From assembly GCA_030867875.1 (NCBI GenBank), contig JAOWCC010000577.1:157968344-158032343 (forward strand): 64,000 nucleotides of DNA, written 5' to 3'. Of the stretch, positions 39,289-52,100 are shown piece by piece. Source of the DNA: Actinernus sp. WN-2022. Lineage: Eukaryota > Cnidaria > Anthozoa > Actiniaria > Actinernidae. A program made the translations under genes and the position numbers. Within the stretch, counting starts at the first letter, position 1, and every line of letters begins with the position of its first letter. The notes beneath the pieces were generated by a model. That model was given only the letters and a program-made list of their open reading frames with translations. It searched no databases and was not told the origin of the DNA.

Positions 39289-40264
39289 TTTGAGTTCATA
39301 TTGGGCTACATTACAAAGTTTTCGCGGCTGCTCAGAAACGAGTTCGGGTTTGGACTGTTTATTGAACTCTCCAAAGAGGCCAAGGGGCACAAACCATGGC
39401 TGAAGGGTTGAATTGACTGCCCGAAGTCGGGTTGAATTGACTGCCCGAAGTCGGGTTGAATTGACTGCCCGCTGTAAAAGTCGGGTTGAGTTTGAAAGTC
39501 CACACCGGGACTGATAATCCCCCCAAAAGGGAGGAGTCCTGATTAATCCAGGCAACCCTAATAAAAAGGGTAGATGTGGCGAGGAATCCAAATGCTTACC
39601 GAGCTTATGTGACGAAAGTGGCTGACATTGAATTAGTCCTCTATGACTATGTGTTAAAATTCGAGCAATCTGACCAGAAATCAATCTAGAACAGTTTGAC
39701 AACACACTATGAAAACTGCGATCACTTTTGCGAATGAAATAAAGACAATTCATGGCTTTACTTAGGGACCGTCGACATATTCGAAATGCCCCGCTTAACG
39801 CACAACGGACGTTAAGGTCAGACCCCCTCCCCCCCTCCCCCTTAAAGTGCCACTACGACGAAATTTGACCATTTCTTTTGCCACTTTTTTGTATCCCATA
39901 AGAACAAACAGTGGCAGAAATATCCAAATCAGTGAAAAAAGTTTGCAAAGGGGCCAATTAGACCACACATTTTAGAGAGAGTTTACCGTCAAAATCACGT
40001 CCGCCATTACGCGAATCCGTTCCCGTGGGCGAGGAATGCCTAGTCATTTTTGTGCGTATGTGACGTCATACACTTAACCCATCGTTCTCAAGTTGCTTCG
40101 AACCCATACATTTCTTCTTATATTGGCTACAAACTCACACTGCGAATTTTGCTGTGGTTTAGTAAATAACGACCTAAAATCTGCATCAGATTCTTCAGAA
40201 CATAGTAATGTGTCTTTCTGTTTAAATTTATTGCCGGATGTAGATGATTTAGGGGAAATAGAGG

Positions 40265-42247
40265 GCTTGGTATATAACGTGTTACAAGATACAATGATAC
40301 GGAGATACAGTGATACAGTGATACGGTGATACAGTGATACGGTGATACGGTGATACGAAGATCTCAAATTTCCTTTAAAATTAAAAAAATGGGGGGAAAA
40401 TACTTTCCCACAGAAATGTAGTTTCGCCTAGCCTGAATTTCAGCCGTCTCCTCCCGTTCGTTCCTCCGAACCGGAGGAGACGGCTGAAATTCAAGCTAAG
40501 TTTTGGCAGCAATTTTTCACATACCAAAAACTGTTTAAAAAAAATCAGTACGCAAAAGGAAGTTTTTAACCGGAAGTAAGAAGTTATGTTTGATTGACAG
40601 CAGGTCAATTAACACATGACATGTGCTCACTCGCCCGTAACCGCGAAAGCTAGCATGAATTCATTTCAATGTTTATTGAGAAACGTTTTTCCAGCCTCGA
40701 TCCATGGGTTGTTGGCCTTATGTCTTCCAAAAAGCAAGCAGGGCTAAATGCTCCAGCAGGGCTAAGCTCCAGCATGATGCCCTTAGCTTGGAAAGAAGCA
40801 AAACAAGGCCAAACAATGCATACGACTACGAGCCTCGCAAAACCCGACAAGTTCAGACAGAGTGCCGAGTGGTCCACATCTGAACATAAAGAAGAATTGA
40901 TAGGAACCAGCCGAGAGAAGATTCGTTTCCAAGAAAGCTTAGATGGAAACATATTAAAACTCTGAATCGCTTGAAACCAACACCACGTCCACGATCTCGC
41001 TATTTGCCGTGCTGTTTAAGGACCTAATCGCCGTCACTGGCATTTACGGGACATAGACAACTTTATTTATCCACGGAGATCCAACAGAGTATAACACCTG
41101 GTTTACATGGATGCCTTTGATTTTTGTGCCCTTCCTTTGTCATTAATAGGTGTTCGCTTTGGCTTTTTTCCCTCAAGGACCTTTCGTCTTTTCCATTTTC
41201 CAAGTCATAAGAAAACTAGAACCGGCTATAAAATATTCTCGATGCGGCGCGTAGCTTTGATCGGAAATCAACAACCAAAATACAGTTTTTAAAAAGCTCT
41301 AACTCAAGAAGAATTGATTCGATTTGTCTTAATTTTTTACACAATGTCAATTGATATCTGCTGAAAAACAACAATTTGTTGGGGAATTGGGAAATTCTAA
41401 AAAGAGAGCTCTAGACGGTGTTTCCCGCATATCTACCCTTATATCTTGTCGGATTTTGTTTTCACCTTTTCACCGAAAGCTCCCCTGCACGGCTTTGTAA
41501 TACGATTCCTCCGAAATGCGACAAAGCAACCATAAAATATTTTTGGAGTTGGAGCTTCTGAAAGCCGTCTCACTAGATCGTAGATCGGAGAAACGGGATC
41601 GCGGAAAATGTTCAAAATCACCTCCTCCCCACCCACCCCCCCCCCCCCCCCCCCAAATAACAAAAAACAAAAAATAATCGTGCGAGCCAATTGCAATATC
41701 ACCCAGAAAAAAATCACGCAAGGTTCTAATGCCAGAAAAAATTCTTGCAGCAACGGAGTCGTAAAAAATTTCGAGCAAAAAAAACCAGGCCCCCTCTCCA
41801 TCAATTTTCAAATGGTCCGTCCCTAAATCTAGTTGCCAATGAGAATAAAGCTTTCAGCGTTAATTTCGTATTTGTGTTGCAAAAACCTTTCTTCAACAAG
41901 GGCAATAAAGTGGTTCAATGTTAAATGCGTAACGTTCAAAAGTTAAAATTAAATAACAAAATAGTCAGACAAAGCAGTCATGCTGAAAGATAATACCGTT
42001 AAATTAGCGTCACGCCACGGCTGCAAGAGCTCAAGTGACCCATACAACAGTCCGTTTCATACAGAAACCTGTATTTAGCGGGGCCATTTCGCGTCCGCTT
42101 AAAAAAAGAAATTTGAGATGTTCGTATCACTGTATCACCGTATCACTGTATCACTGTATCACCGTATCACTGTATCACCGTATCACTGTATCACTGTATC
42201 TTGGTATCTCCGTATCATTGTATCTTGTAACACGTTATATACCAAGC
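40265..42247. mobile_element. Inner element with GATACAGTGATACGG satellite arms, nested
   Basis: The outer ends GCTTGGTATATAACGTGTTA (left) and its inverse on the right (ending ACGTTATATACCAAGC) lead into tandem GATACAGTGATACGGT words (arms 40265-40373 and 42109-42247, inverted). Between them is 1.7 kb without a recognised gene; a 24 bp-stem hairpin lies at 40435-40497. Target duplication not resolved. Confidence 0.75.
40435..40497. repeat. Hairpin with ~24 bp stem
   Basis: TGAATTTCAGCCGTCTCCTC pairs with GAGGAGACGGCTGAAATTCA across the loop CCGTTCGTTCCTCCGAACCG. No T-rich tail or family was identified. Confidence 0.75.
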
Positions 42248-43964
42248 CGAAATAGAGCCGCTGGCGACCGAGTTGAAAGCTGGACGAATGAATAGTCGCT
42301 AAAATCGCTTGGAAAGTGGCCTGCTAGTAAGTAGTGCTAGCTAGCAGAGGTTTCTTATCTTTTTCGGGTAATTTTTCCCCAGGGTATTTTCCCTGATTCG
42401 GATTTCAGGTTTGTGCTGTTACTGGATCCGGGCTACAGGGAGAATTCAGCGGAGAAATCACTAAGGTAATGATCAGTTTATAAGTCCTAAGTTTGTTCAT
42501 TGTTTATAGTGAAACCCGGATTGCTAGTACGTAAATGAGAGATGGAGAATTATCTGTGTCCCGACAATAGATTTTCCAGCGAATTACAATGTAATTGCTA
42601 TAAAATTAAATCGCTCTCTTGTCTAACATGAAATCGTGAATGATAAGAATTTACTAGAGACTAAAAAAAAATATTGAAACTGACTGATCGTGGCTATCAC
42701 AGAACCAAACTTTGCATGCGCCCCGGCGTTTCTGTTTGACACACAAACAACTGAAACAAGGTACTTCGTGAAATATTATTGGTGGTTTCTTCTGTGGTTT
42801 ATTGTCTTCAAAATAAAATTAGCAGTAAATTAAAAGGCATACTACATCGATAGGTTTATCTGTTTATAGGAAACAGCAATATGAGTTATTTATGACAAAC
42901 TATGTTCTCAGCAAACGTAGCCGCTTATTTTTCGGTCAATCTATACTAGTAGTAGTCTGAGTAGTACATTCTGTCAGCTGGTTCGGCTGTTTTGGCCTTA
43001 TTCTGAACTGTTATACTGGACTCTGGTACGGTCTTACCGGCTATTCCATGTGATCATACAAACAATTATGGAGAAGCTTCTGTCCTCAAAACGTACACAA
43101 ACCATCCTTGCATGAGGCTTGAAGATAATTACAAACCGTATTCTTGGTACTCAACTAGAAGGCTTGAATGTAGCGAAATGCCAGCTTTGTGGTTCGCTAA
43201 ATTGCTACAGTCTTGTACAATGCACAAACTTGAAGGATTCAGTTATTTCTATTCAAAACATTTTGTTTGCTTTTCAAAGCGGGAAAATGGTACACTTTCT
43301 TGCTACATATGTTAGTTCGCGTGAAGGTTTGTATGGGAAAAGTAGCTACACGTGTTGTTGTGGGAAGATTTCCCAGTCACTGGTGTTTGATTCCCGGGTT
43401 TGATTGCTGTGAAAAGAGGCGGGCGCCAGAACGTCTAAAACTTTTCAGAGCGTTTTCTTGACTTTCTATTTTCGTTCTAAACATAGTTTGAAAAAAGCTC
43501 CAACTCGACGCGAATTTGTGCGAATTACTTCAAATTTTCACAGATTGTTCGCAATTATATCAGCTAAAAAATGTGTCGACGATTTTTTTAATTTTTAAAA
43601 GAGAGGCGCTGAGAGCGATTCCCGCATCTATACTTGGATTGCGCGTTAGCAGTTTCACGAAGACCGAAATATCTTCATAACGGCTTCGAATTTCCACAAT
43701 CGCCGTCACAGTTTCGTAAACAAGGTCTGTGGAAGTCCAGAAAAGCAAACAGATCTTAAATTCATTAAATTGCCGTGGAGTTGGAGCTCTTGGAAACCAA
43801 CTCGCTTGTTCGGAAAAGAGGTTTATTTAAAATCGCACTTTTATCAAAATTACAAACCTTAGGTATATTGTTGTAGCCAATTTTATAAGCTTTAAAATGA
43901 GGTATAATTTATCTAAATACGATGAATATTCGAGACGCTACTTAATTTTATCCGGAACAGTACC
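42248..43964. other. Interior of the nested elements, no gene recognised
   Basis: Lies between the inner element and the right arm of the middle element. A TGCTAGCTAGCAGAGGTTTC motif near 42337 recalls the end of the intron-2 element at 28242. Small open frames at 43112-43461 overlap in three frames and show no domain. Confidence 0.45.
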
Positions 43965-44672
43965 CTGAAGGTATACGATAACCTTAAGTGTATGACGTCA
44001 CGTACGCTAAAAAAGTGACCAGGCGTTCCTCGCCCACAGGCACGGGTTCGCGTAATGGCGGACGTAAAATTCAAGATTCGGAGTCCAAAAAATAAGACTT
44101 CCCGTCGTCGTATCGAAAAACGGTTTGAACTGGTAATAATATAGCCACTATACTTTACGAATATGAGAAAAAATTGATATGTCAAAATTTGATCGTAGGG
44201 GCACTTTAACGTCCACCCATTGTTTTATGCTTTTTTTAGGTCAGGAAAACAGCAATAAAATACACGGGAGTTCACTTATAAACAAAGTATAAAACAAGCT
44301 TAAAGCTTTAATAGCTGCAACTGTACAGTCAGTCAGTACCTCAAATTCCCGTACGAGCTCATTTCGGATCTTGACTAAAATACTCATTCGGACACGACTA
44401 TAAAACTGAGTTTCATTTACCTGGAGGTTTGAGGTATTTCATGATACTTCTAATCAAAAGACCTTGTTGAAATTTCCGGGAAATTCAACAGAAATTTCGC
44501 TCAAATGTAGATCTAGCTGACTAGAAACGTCTGATTCAAAAGTGTACTTCTATTGATGAAAAAGTATTTGTTCTAAATGCCCCACACTAACGTCCATGCC
44601 CTTATCCCCTCCCCCCCCTAAACGTCCGTTGTGCGTTAAGCGGGGCATTTCGAATATGTCGACGGCCCCTTA

Positions 44673-45043
44673 CCCAAAACGACGATCGTGAACAGCAAAG
44701 TCTCCCTCTACTAAACTATGCTTAGACCACGCTCACAAAACCCAACCACGAGGTAACGCGAAGCTCCGGCATTCTTCGTATTCGTGAAATTGTCACTCGA
44801 ACGTCTTTCAATATCATTGACAAACGTTGCTTCAAAACTCTGTCGATGTTCTGTAAAAACATCAGACTGACACGTTCACGCCTGACTGATTGCACGTGGA
44901 AATTCAGACTCCAAGAAGAGTTGAGAATTTAATACGCAAACATTTACAATTATTTCTGCCGAAACCTTTTGATACTAGTAACAAGACAAGGATCTGCCGT
45001 AAATGTGAAACTACACTGAAGCAAAAGTTTATTTGGTGTTATG
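44673..45043. other. Spacer before the tandem array
   Basis: A small forward frame (44890-45084) contains a C-x2-C pair (RICRKCETTLKQKF) but no recognised family, and it ends inside the first array unit. Not called as a gene. Confidence 0.4.
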
Positions 45044-45711
45044 CTTCGTTAGTTAATAAGAACGCCAACGGCGGTCTCGAGTAAGAAAGACAACTTACGA
45101 AAGTTAACAGAAGATTGTTAGCGGGTCGTCTCTCAAGAAATGCTTATTTTGAAGCAGTTGCTTCGTTAGTTAATAAGAACGCGAACGGCGGTCTCGAGTA
45201 AGAAAAACAACTTACGAAAGTTAACAGAAGATTGTTAGCGGCCCCGGTCTCTCAAGAAATGCTTATTTTGAAGCAGTTGCTTCGTTAGTTAATAAGAACG
45301 CGAACGGCGGTCTCGAGTAAGAAAAACAACTTACGAAAGTTAACAGAAGATTGTTAGCGGCCCCGGTCTCTCAAGAAATGCTTATTTTGAAGCAGTTGCT
45401 TCGTTAGTTAATAAGAACGCGAACGGCGGTCTCGAGTAAGAAAAACAACTTACGAAAGTTAACAGAAGATCGTTAGCGGGTCGTCTCTCAAGAAATGCTT
45501 ATTTTGAAGCAGTTGCTTCGTTAGTTAATAAGAACGCGAACGGCGGTCTCGAGTAAGAAAAACAACTTACGAAAGTTAACAGAAGATTGTTAGCGGGTCG
45601 TCTCTCAAGAAATGCTTATTTTGAAGCAGTTGGCTTTGTTAGTTAATAAGAACGCGAACGGCGGTCTCAAGTAAGAAAGACAACTTACGAAAGTTAACAG
45701 AAGATTGTTTA
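45044..45711. repeat. ~118 bp tandem array, five full units plus a partial
   Basis: Units start CTTCGTTAGTTAATAAGAAC at 45044, 45161, 45280, 45399 and 45516, with the last at 45634 (CTTTGTTAG). Lengths alternate between 117 bp units with GCGGGTCGTCTCTC and 119 bp units with GCGGCCCCGGTCTCTC. Otherwise the units are almost identical, implying recent expansion or homogenisation. Each contains GAACGCGAACGGCGGTCTCG and CAACTTACGAAAGTTAACAG. Confidence 0.93.
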
Positions 45712-45829
45712 CGAGAAGTTTAATGCCGGTGATCATTCTTTGGGTGATTAGGCACAATGCATAAGCTGTTTGTCATCCATCACATTCAAAGCTTTCAAGT
45801 ACGAAGACTGCTAACAACGTACATGTATG

Positions 45830-45990
45830 TCCATTGCGGCACCGCGGCAAGCACCTCGGTTTATCACCTCAGTTTGCAACCGCGGCGTCCTCAAAAACTA
45901 TCGCGGTCATTTGTGCGGTGACCGCGGTCATTTGTGCGGTGACCGCGGCGCCGTACTGCGGCTCCGCGTCTAGTGCACGAGGTTTTTCCG
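45830..45990. repeat. GC-rich CCGCGG cluster with short repeats
   Basis: Five CCGCGG or ACCGCGG words and a directly repeated GCGGTCATTTGTGCGGTGAC (twice, 45903-45945). GC-rich against AT-rich surroundings. No gene seen. Confidence 0.6.
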
Positions 45991-46141
45991 CGGTCGGATG
46001 TCCCTATAATTCCCGGCGGTACTGTATGAACCAATGCAAAACCTAACCCTACATTTAAAAACACCCTAACCATCCACAATGATTGCTCACTAATTTTGGG
46101 TGTTTAGAGCTAATCACTAAAGTAAATAACAGACTGTAATC

Positions 46142-47286
46142 CTTCTCACACATCATTAGATATTCATGACACATCGGCCAATGAGGAGTCTTGTTTGAGG
46201 TCACGTGTTGATACATGAAACTAGGTATAGTACGACAAAGTTAATTATTCAAGTGGGCAGGGCTTTGAAGCTGAGGGAAATTGAGGGGGTAAAACAATAA
46301 CTAATTTACATAATTTGCTGTACTTTGAAATCGTTTCCAAGTACAGACAATATGCAAATCAGTTCAGATTACAGTTCTAAAAACATGAAACATGAGACAT
46401 GAAATTAGGCAATTTGATGTAACGTGATAACTATCTCCTAGTTTCTACAAACAATAACGGGACAGAAGTTATCAAAATAAGAGATATACATATTTCAATA
46501 TTTAAGCAATATTTCAGTTCCTAATGTAGTAATGATAAAGCTAAACGTAAATTCATGGAACCAGAACTTTTCTAAATATCTGAAAACTAAACATAAGACA
46601 AAATTAATAACCAGGTTTGTCACGGGTATAAAAAAAATGCTCATTAAAATAAAACCTCTGTATATGGGAAGTTCTTAACATCCAGCGGGCTAGCTTCTGC
46701 ACGCCCGTTTTGTTCTAAATCACGCTTGATACAACAGATAATTTGGTAGACTGTCTTCTCCGGATAAGGCTCTCCATCTTTATCGCATATTTCTTGTACG
46801 AACTTAATAAGCCAAAAATTCAAACTTTCCAAGGACATATCCGCCAGGCTCATATCCAAATTTTGCACCAAGCTAACATCTAAAACAAATGGGTTAGCCG
46901 CCTCTGCTTCGGGAAATTTGTTCTGTCTCTCTGCTTTCCATGATTCAAATATTCTTAGTCCCCAGCGAGTTTTGTATCCCGTACTTTTTGGAACAGCACG
47001 CTTCACACTCAGAAGGCTTTCCTCTTCTGTCTGTGGGTCCAAGAATCTTTTGAATTTAGTTGGCTTTGTGACCATCTCATTTTTTTTTCCCATCCCAAGT
47101 TCTTTCAAAATGCGAATAACGGTACAGAAAGTGTTCTTTCCAGTAGTCTTTCCACACTACGTATTTCATGGAATGTTCACCTTTCAAACCACATCGTTAC
47201 TCTTTTATATTCAGAATGTGCAATAACCAGTAATGTTTGTTCAACATTGTCCTCTGTGTCATGAATATCTAATGATGTGTGAGAAG
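46142..47286. mobile_element. 1.1 kb inverted-repeat element around the Crypton-like ORF
   Basis: Exactly complementary 32 bp sequences at 46142-46173 (CTTCTCACACATCATTAGAT and onward) and 47255-47286 bracket the recombinase ORF. In copy 1 only the right arm (22092-22123) is present, because the left half lies in the gap. Tandem ~140 bp units containing AACCCTACATTTAAAAACAC abut on both outer sides. Boundaries and mobility are inferred. Confidence 0.6.
46644..47093 (-). CDS. Crypton/DUF3504-like recombinase, N-terminal domain only
   Basis: A 149-residue ORF from an ATG at 47093. Its middle (TGYKTRWGLRIFESWKAERQ, then FWLIKFVQEICDKDGEPYPE and KTVYQIICCIKRDLEQNG) has the helical N-terminal pattern of Crypton-derived proteins such as ZMYM2-type and KIAA1958-type: W-x-x-W, [FL]-x-[KR]-F, the DGxxYxxxT motif and the I-x-R-x-L helix. 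The catalytic domain with its R..HxxR..Y residues is absent; the ORF stops soon after. A second open frame upstream (from CCATGAAATACGTAG near 47160) would join this one with a 1-base shift at an A9 run (47078-47086). Likely a transposon-derived fragment; the 32 bp inverted repeats around it (46142-46173, 47255-47286) support this. Confidence 0.68.
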   Translation of the reverse strand: MGKKNEMVTKPTKFKRFLDPQTEEESLLSVKRAVPKSTGYKTRWGLRIFESWKAERQNKFPEAEAANPFVLDVSLVQNLDMSLADMSLESLNFWLIKFVQEICDKDGEPYPEKTVYQIICCIKRDLEQNGRAEASPLDVKNFPYTEVLF

Positions 47287-47304
47287 CCATTTCAAAGCCG
47301 TGTG

Positions 47305-47367
47305 ATTGTTTTAGACATGTTTCTAGATCCTCGTGCACTCGGATCTAGAAACCACATCTAAAACAAT
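47305..47367. repeat. 27 bp-stem hairpin (copy 2)
   Basis: Identical to 22142-22204; lies just outside the right inverted repeat of the Crypton-like element. Confidence 0.8.
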
Positions 47368-47388
47368 AATGGCTAAGAAATATTACTT

Positions 47389-47883
47389 CTTCAATTGTCC
47401 TGAGAACTAATGCAAAACCTAACCCTACATTTAAAAACACCCTAACTATCCACAATGGGTGCTCACTAATTTTCAGTGTTTAGAGCTATAGTCACTAATT
47501 TATTTAAGGTGTTTAGAACAATTAGTTACTAAATAATAGACTGTAATCCTTCTTCTATTATGCTGAGAACTAATACAAATCCTAACCCTACATTTAAAAA
47601 CACCCTAACCATCAACAGCATGTGCTCACTGATATTATTTAGGCTATTTAGAGCTATAGTCACTAAATAATACAGACTGTAATCCTTCTTCAGTGGTCCT
47701 GTGAATTAATCCAAACCCTTCCCCTACATTTAAGAAGACCCTAACCATCAACAACAGGTGCTCGCTAATGTAGGGTTCTTTCAGGCTATTAATCACTAAA
47801 CAACACAGAAATGTACTTCTTAAATGTTCCTTGTGAACTGACCCAAACCCTTACATTTAAAAACCTTAATATCAATGAACATT
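47389..47883. repeat. ~140 bp degenerate tandem repeat (copy 2)
   Basis: Same as 22226-22720 at +25163. Confidence 0.8.
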
Positions 47884-49167
47884 TAACGTAAGTTCCCTTT
47901 TTAGAATCTTGAAAAAAATTACTTGAAGAAAACATTACCTTGAACACAAATTAACACCAGGTCGAATCAATTTGGGGTCAATATATACTATAATAGCGGT
48001 ACGACAACCCTCCGAGCGCGCGAGGTGTGATTCCCCACGGATCTCAAGGTACACGACGATAATACCCTCAATTTGACCTACAACATATCCACCTGAAAGT
48101 CGATTTCAACCAAACTAAAAGAACCATCTGCAGTTTTCTATGGGTAACATTTTGGTGACAACTCCATTTCGCTATCATATACATGTATGGCAAACAACCT
48201 TTTACAGTTTTGTACTGGGAAATGAGAGATAAACTCGGCCATAAATTAAACTATAAAGTAAAATGGCGGCAAGTGCATCATCTAAATTTCTGACCATACG
48301 ACGTACCTCCATCCTGCTTGCGCTTATTTCCTTTCATGCTTCAGTACAAAGATGATTCCACCATCTGCTACCTGGCCATCTGAAAAAAATGTTTCTTTTT
48401 ATATTATAAGAGAAGCGACATGCAGAACGTCTTCGTCTATCAAAAGAAATCGGACCTCAAAGTGTTGTTACCTACCAGGCGTTCTTGGCTAAGCCGAGGT
48501 GGCCTGGAGAGAGAGGGGGGAAACATCCTAACCTTTTCCAAAATAATTTTAGTCATGGAGAAGTCAGCGAACGAACTCGAACCGTCTGAAAAATCAGGCT
48601 ATTAATAAAAGCAAACCTTGATGTTCGCTTAGTTTAGTGAATATCGAGTTCGTCCCATAAAAACTCGTAATTTTTCTGGGCTGCCTGTGCACTGACGCAA
48701 TAAAAAAATATCCCACTGGGAGACCAAAGGGCAAAATTGGCAACGTATCTGATAGGAATATACTAACCTGAGTACTGATTTAGAATTCAGCTAAAAGAAG
48801 TGTGGACACTGATTGAAACGAATCAATTTACTTATTTTATTTGCAGCAAATAGAATGGCACCTTAAATTAAAAGGGAAAAGTTGCCATAATTTGAAATAG
48901 CTCATGCTAGTACCCCTCCCGAGATAGTCGGGTTTGTGTCAATTGGAAAACATAATGAGGTGGGATCTGGGTAAGAGATTACCCATTCTCAGTCTTGCTT
49001 GGTGAGTACAAATTAATTTTCACTTTTTCTCGCGTCTTAATTTCGTATACTGTAATTCTGCTATAGTCACTTGAGGATCCTTAACATAAATCAAAATATT
49101 TCAAACAGATTCCAACAAGTAGAGTGAACAATCAAGAAACTTGGGCGTTTGTAACAAAGACAAAGTC

Positions 49168-52100
49168 ATGGTTTCTTACATGCTCAAGTCACACACGTGG
49201 TTCAAGCGTGTTGTACTTCTGGTCTCGTTCGTAGTCCTTTTGAACGCTCCGTTGACGGCTGGCCAAGGCAAGTGCATCAAAGGTCAATACCACAAGGATA
49301 TACCTGGCTCAGAAGTTGGAAACTTCAAGACCTGTAAACCATACGAAAGCAATGCTTGTTGTACCGCCAATTTCACCGTGGAGCTCGCCGCCACCCGAAC
49401 AGAAAAACTCTATAACCACACGTGGGACTTATGTAAGAATTTAAGTAGCTCATGCGAGAAATTTTGGATCGAACAGGTAAGATAATTGCATGCTTTAATA
49501 ATACACTGTTCAGTAATCTTCGTTTTTGGGTATCTGTCTTTTTCAAAACTGAGATTATACTTGGGCAGTTGGGGGGAGCGGCAGGGGCCCTACCAGGGGC
49601 TTATTAGGGAGCTTTAGATTCGAGAACGAGTACGACTTTTCACAATCGACGAACACTTAAAAAATATATATGAACAAACAAATACGCTTAGTAGCTTGTT
49701 CTCGTGTCTGTAGCATTGTTTGGCAGAAATGGAAGATTTGTACTTTCTTGCAACTGAGATATTTTGAGTCTAAAAGTCATACTCGTAGTAAAAGTCGTAC
49801 CCGTACTCTAAAGCTCCCTAATTATCAGGGCGGCACCAACGAAACCTGGATCGGACCGGATTGGTAGGATAACGGACCGGACCGGATATTTGGGTCAGAT
49901 CACATTTACGGTTGAATTATATTTTTCCCACCACAACAATAGACCAATCCAAGGTAATTTCCACCATCTTGTAGGGGGTGCAAACATGGTGTGAAAGACA
50001 GTGTTTGTATGGGAATCCGATGCCAAATAATTTTTGTAAAATCAAATTTATGAAATATTCTTAAGATACAAGACATTTGTCTGTAACAATGTGGCAAAAT
50101 TTACTGACAAATGTATGGGAAACTAAAAACATGATTGCATGCTTACCAGCACAACTACATCTCTCAAATTTCGATAAGTTAATATTTTACCTGGTATCTT
50201 AAGTTTGTATCTGAAGAATATTTCATAAATTAGATTTTACAAAAATTATTTGGCATCAGATTCCCATACAAACACTGTATTTTGCGCCATGTTTGTACCC
50301 CTTACAAGATGGTGGAAATTACCTTGGTCTATTATGACCTGTTTTGTTCATATGTCACGTTTTATTTTTTTGCTTTGACAGCTAAGTATAAAATACAAAT
50401 GTTTATCTTTATATTTTATCCTTTGACAGTCATTTCCACCGAATTTCAAGCGAAACCTTTTGTGGTGTTAGTCAGAAGTTCAGTTCTATAAACTGGAAAG
50501 CTTAATTAGTCCAGCATGTCGATTTCATTAACACAAAAATGCGACCTAATATGTATTGAAGGCTATGAGTAGGTTTGAAAGGGATCGGCTGAAAGCTTCA
50601 GCAATTAAGACAAACAATTCAGCAGATTGGTTAAGATACAAACAAACCCGAAATAAATTGAATAATGATATCCGCAATGCTAAAGCAAACTACTTCCATG
50701 ACACCATTAAAACTAATAATGGTGATCAGAAGAAAATGTGGAAAGCGATTAACGAGCTAAGGTCCCATAAAGTTAATACAACCATATTAAACAAAATTAA
50801 CATTATGGGAAATACGATCGAAGATCCAAAAGGACTTGCCGAGAATCTACAAAAGTTGCAAAACCGAGCTGCCAGAATAATAACCGGTTTACCCTTTGAT
50901 ACTAAGATTGATGAGCTCCTAAGTACTCTAAATTGGGACAGACTATATATTCGACGAATCAAACAAAAAGCAATAATGATTTATAAGGCTTTAAATAACC
51001 TGTCTCCTGAATATTTATCCTCAAAATTTATACCACGTTCAGCCTCTAAGATTACAATCTTAGGGGCTCATCAACAAAACTAACCCTCGTACGGCCACAA
51101 ACCAATTTCGGTAAAAAGGCTTTTCGCTTTAGTGGGGCTAAGTTATGGAATGAACTGCCTGAGGATGTAAGGCAATCAACTAGTTTAAATAACTTCATTT
51201 TTAATCTTACGAAATCGAGTTATTTTAACCTTATGTAATAATTTTTTATATATGACATTCCTATTTTTCTTATTCGTCCCTGCAACATGGCTTTCATGTA
51301 AAACAGTTTCATATTTTAGTGTTTTTTATCTATGTATGTAACTGATGATTTTCCATGTATAAATAAAGATGTACTGTACTGTTTTCTGAATCTTTTTTTC
51401 ATTCCCAGGAATGTTTTTACCAGTGTTCTCCCAATGTATATGAGTGGAAGCATTCTTCAGTGAAAGGTGGTCTTCATGGTAAGATAATACTGTATTAATC
51501 ATCTGGAATAATTAATACAATGTACTAGAAGATTGAATGGAATGTGTTTAAAGTGCCTACATGTATAACCCTTCTTGCAAGTTTTAGAGCTATGAACCTT
51601 TGAAATGTTTTGAATACTTCTGTGAAGAAAGTTTTGGCTTACAGAAAATACTCAATGTTCTATGCTTGTTTGAAATCATGTAAATTTGACCTGGACCATG
51701 ACCATGTAAGTAAAAGCCTGGGTCGATGCCTGAGTAGACATCATCTCATTAATGCATTATTCTGCATGCCGCCTTTCTATCATGTGCAACAACATCAATT
51801 TATAGACAATATGTACAGTTTGTGAGTTGTTAGGAAAGAAAAAAAGTCATTTTGGTCAACATTTCAAGTATTTCTTCAAATTATTGCAAAGTCGAATTAA
51901 TTATATGATGTCAAGATGACGCCTACTCAGGAATCGACCCAGGTTTTTACTTACATGGTCATGGATCAGGAAAGGTCAAATTTACATGATTTCAAACAAA
52001 CATAGAACATAAAGTATTCACTGTAAACCAAAACTTTCTTCAAAGAAGTACCAGTACTCAAAATGCTCTCAAGGTTCATACATGTACATGTAGCTACAAA

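Larger units (their letters stand above)
39846..44205. mobile_element. Middle element with TTAA target duplication, nested
   Basis: The ends AGTGCCACTACGACGAAATT (left) and AGTGCCCCTACGATCAAATT (right, reverse complement) are flanked by TTAA (39842-39845, 44206-44209). Arms of ~240 bp also share CGTCCGCCATTACGCGAA against TTCGCGTAATGGCGGACG, and TGACGTCATACACTTA against TAAGTGTATGACGTCA. It lies 80 bp inside the left end of the outer element. No convincing ORF. Confidence 0.82.
39765..44669. mobile_element. Outer element with TTA target duplication (PIF/Harbinger-like ends)
   Basis: The terminal inverted repeats of ~48 bp begin GGGACCGTCGACATATTCGA (left) and GGGGCCGTCGACATATTCGA (right, reverse complement) and continue to CGCACAACGGACGTT. 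TTA flanks both sides (39762-39764, 44670-44672). GG(G/S)-CC ends with a TWA duplication suit PIF/Harbinger. No transposase found. It is the host of the element at 39846-44205. Confidence 0.8.
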
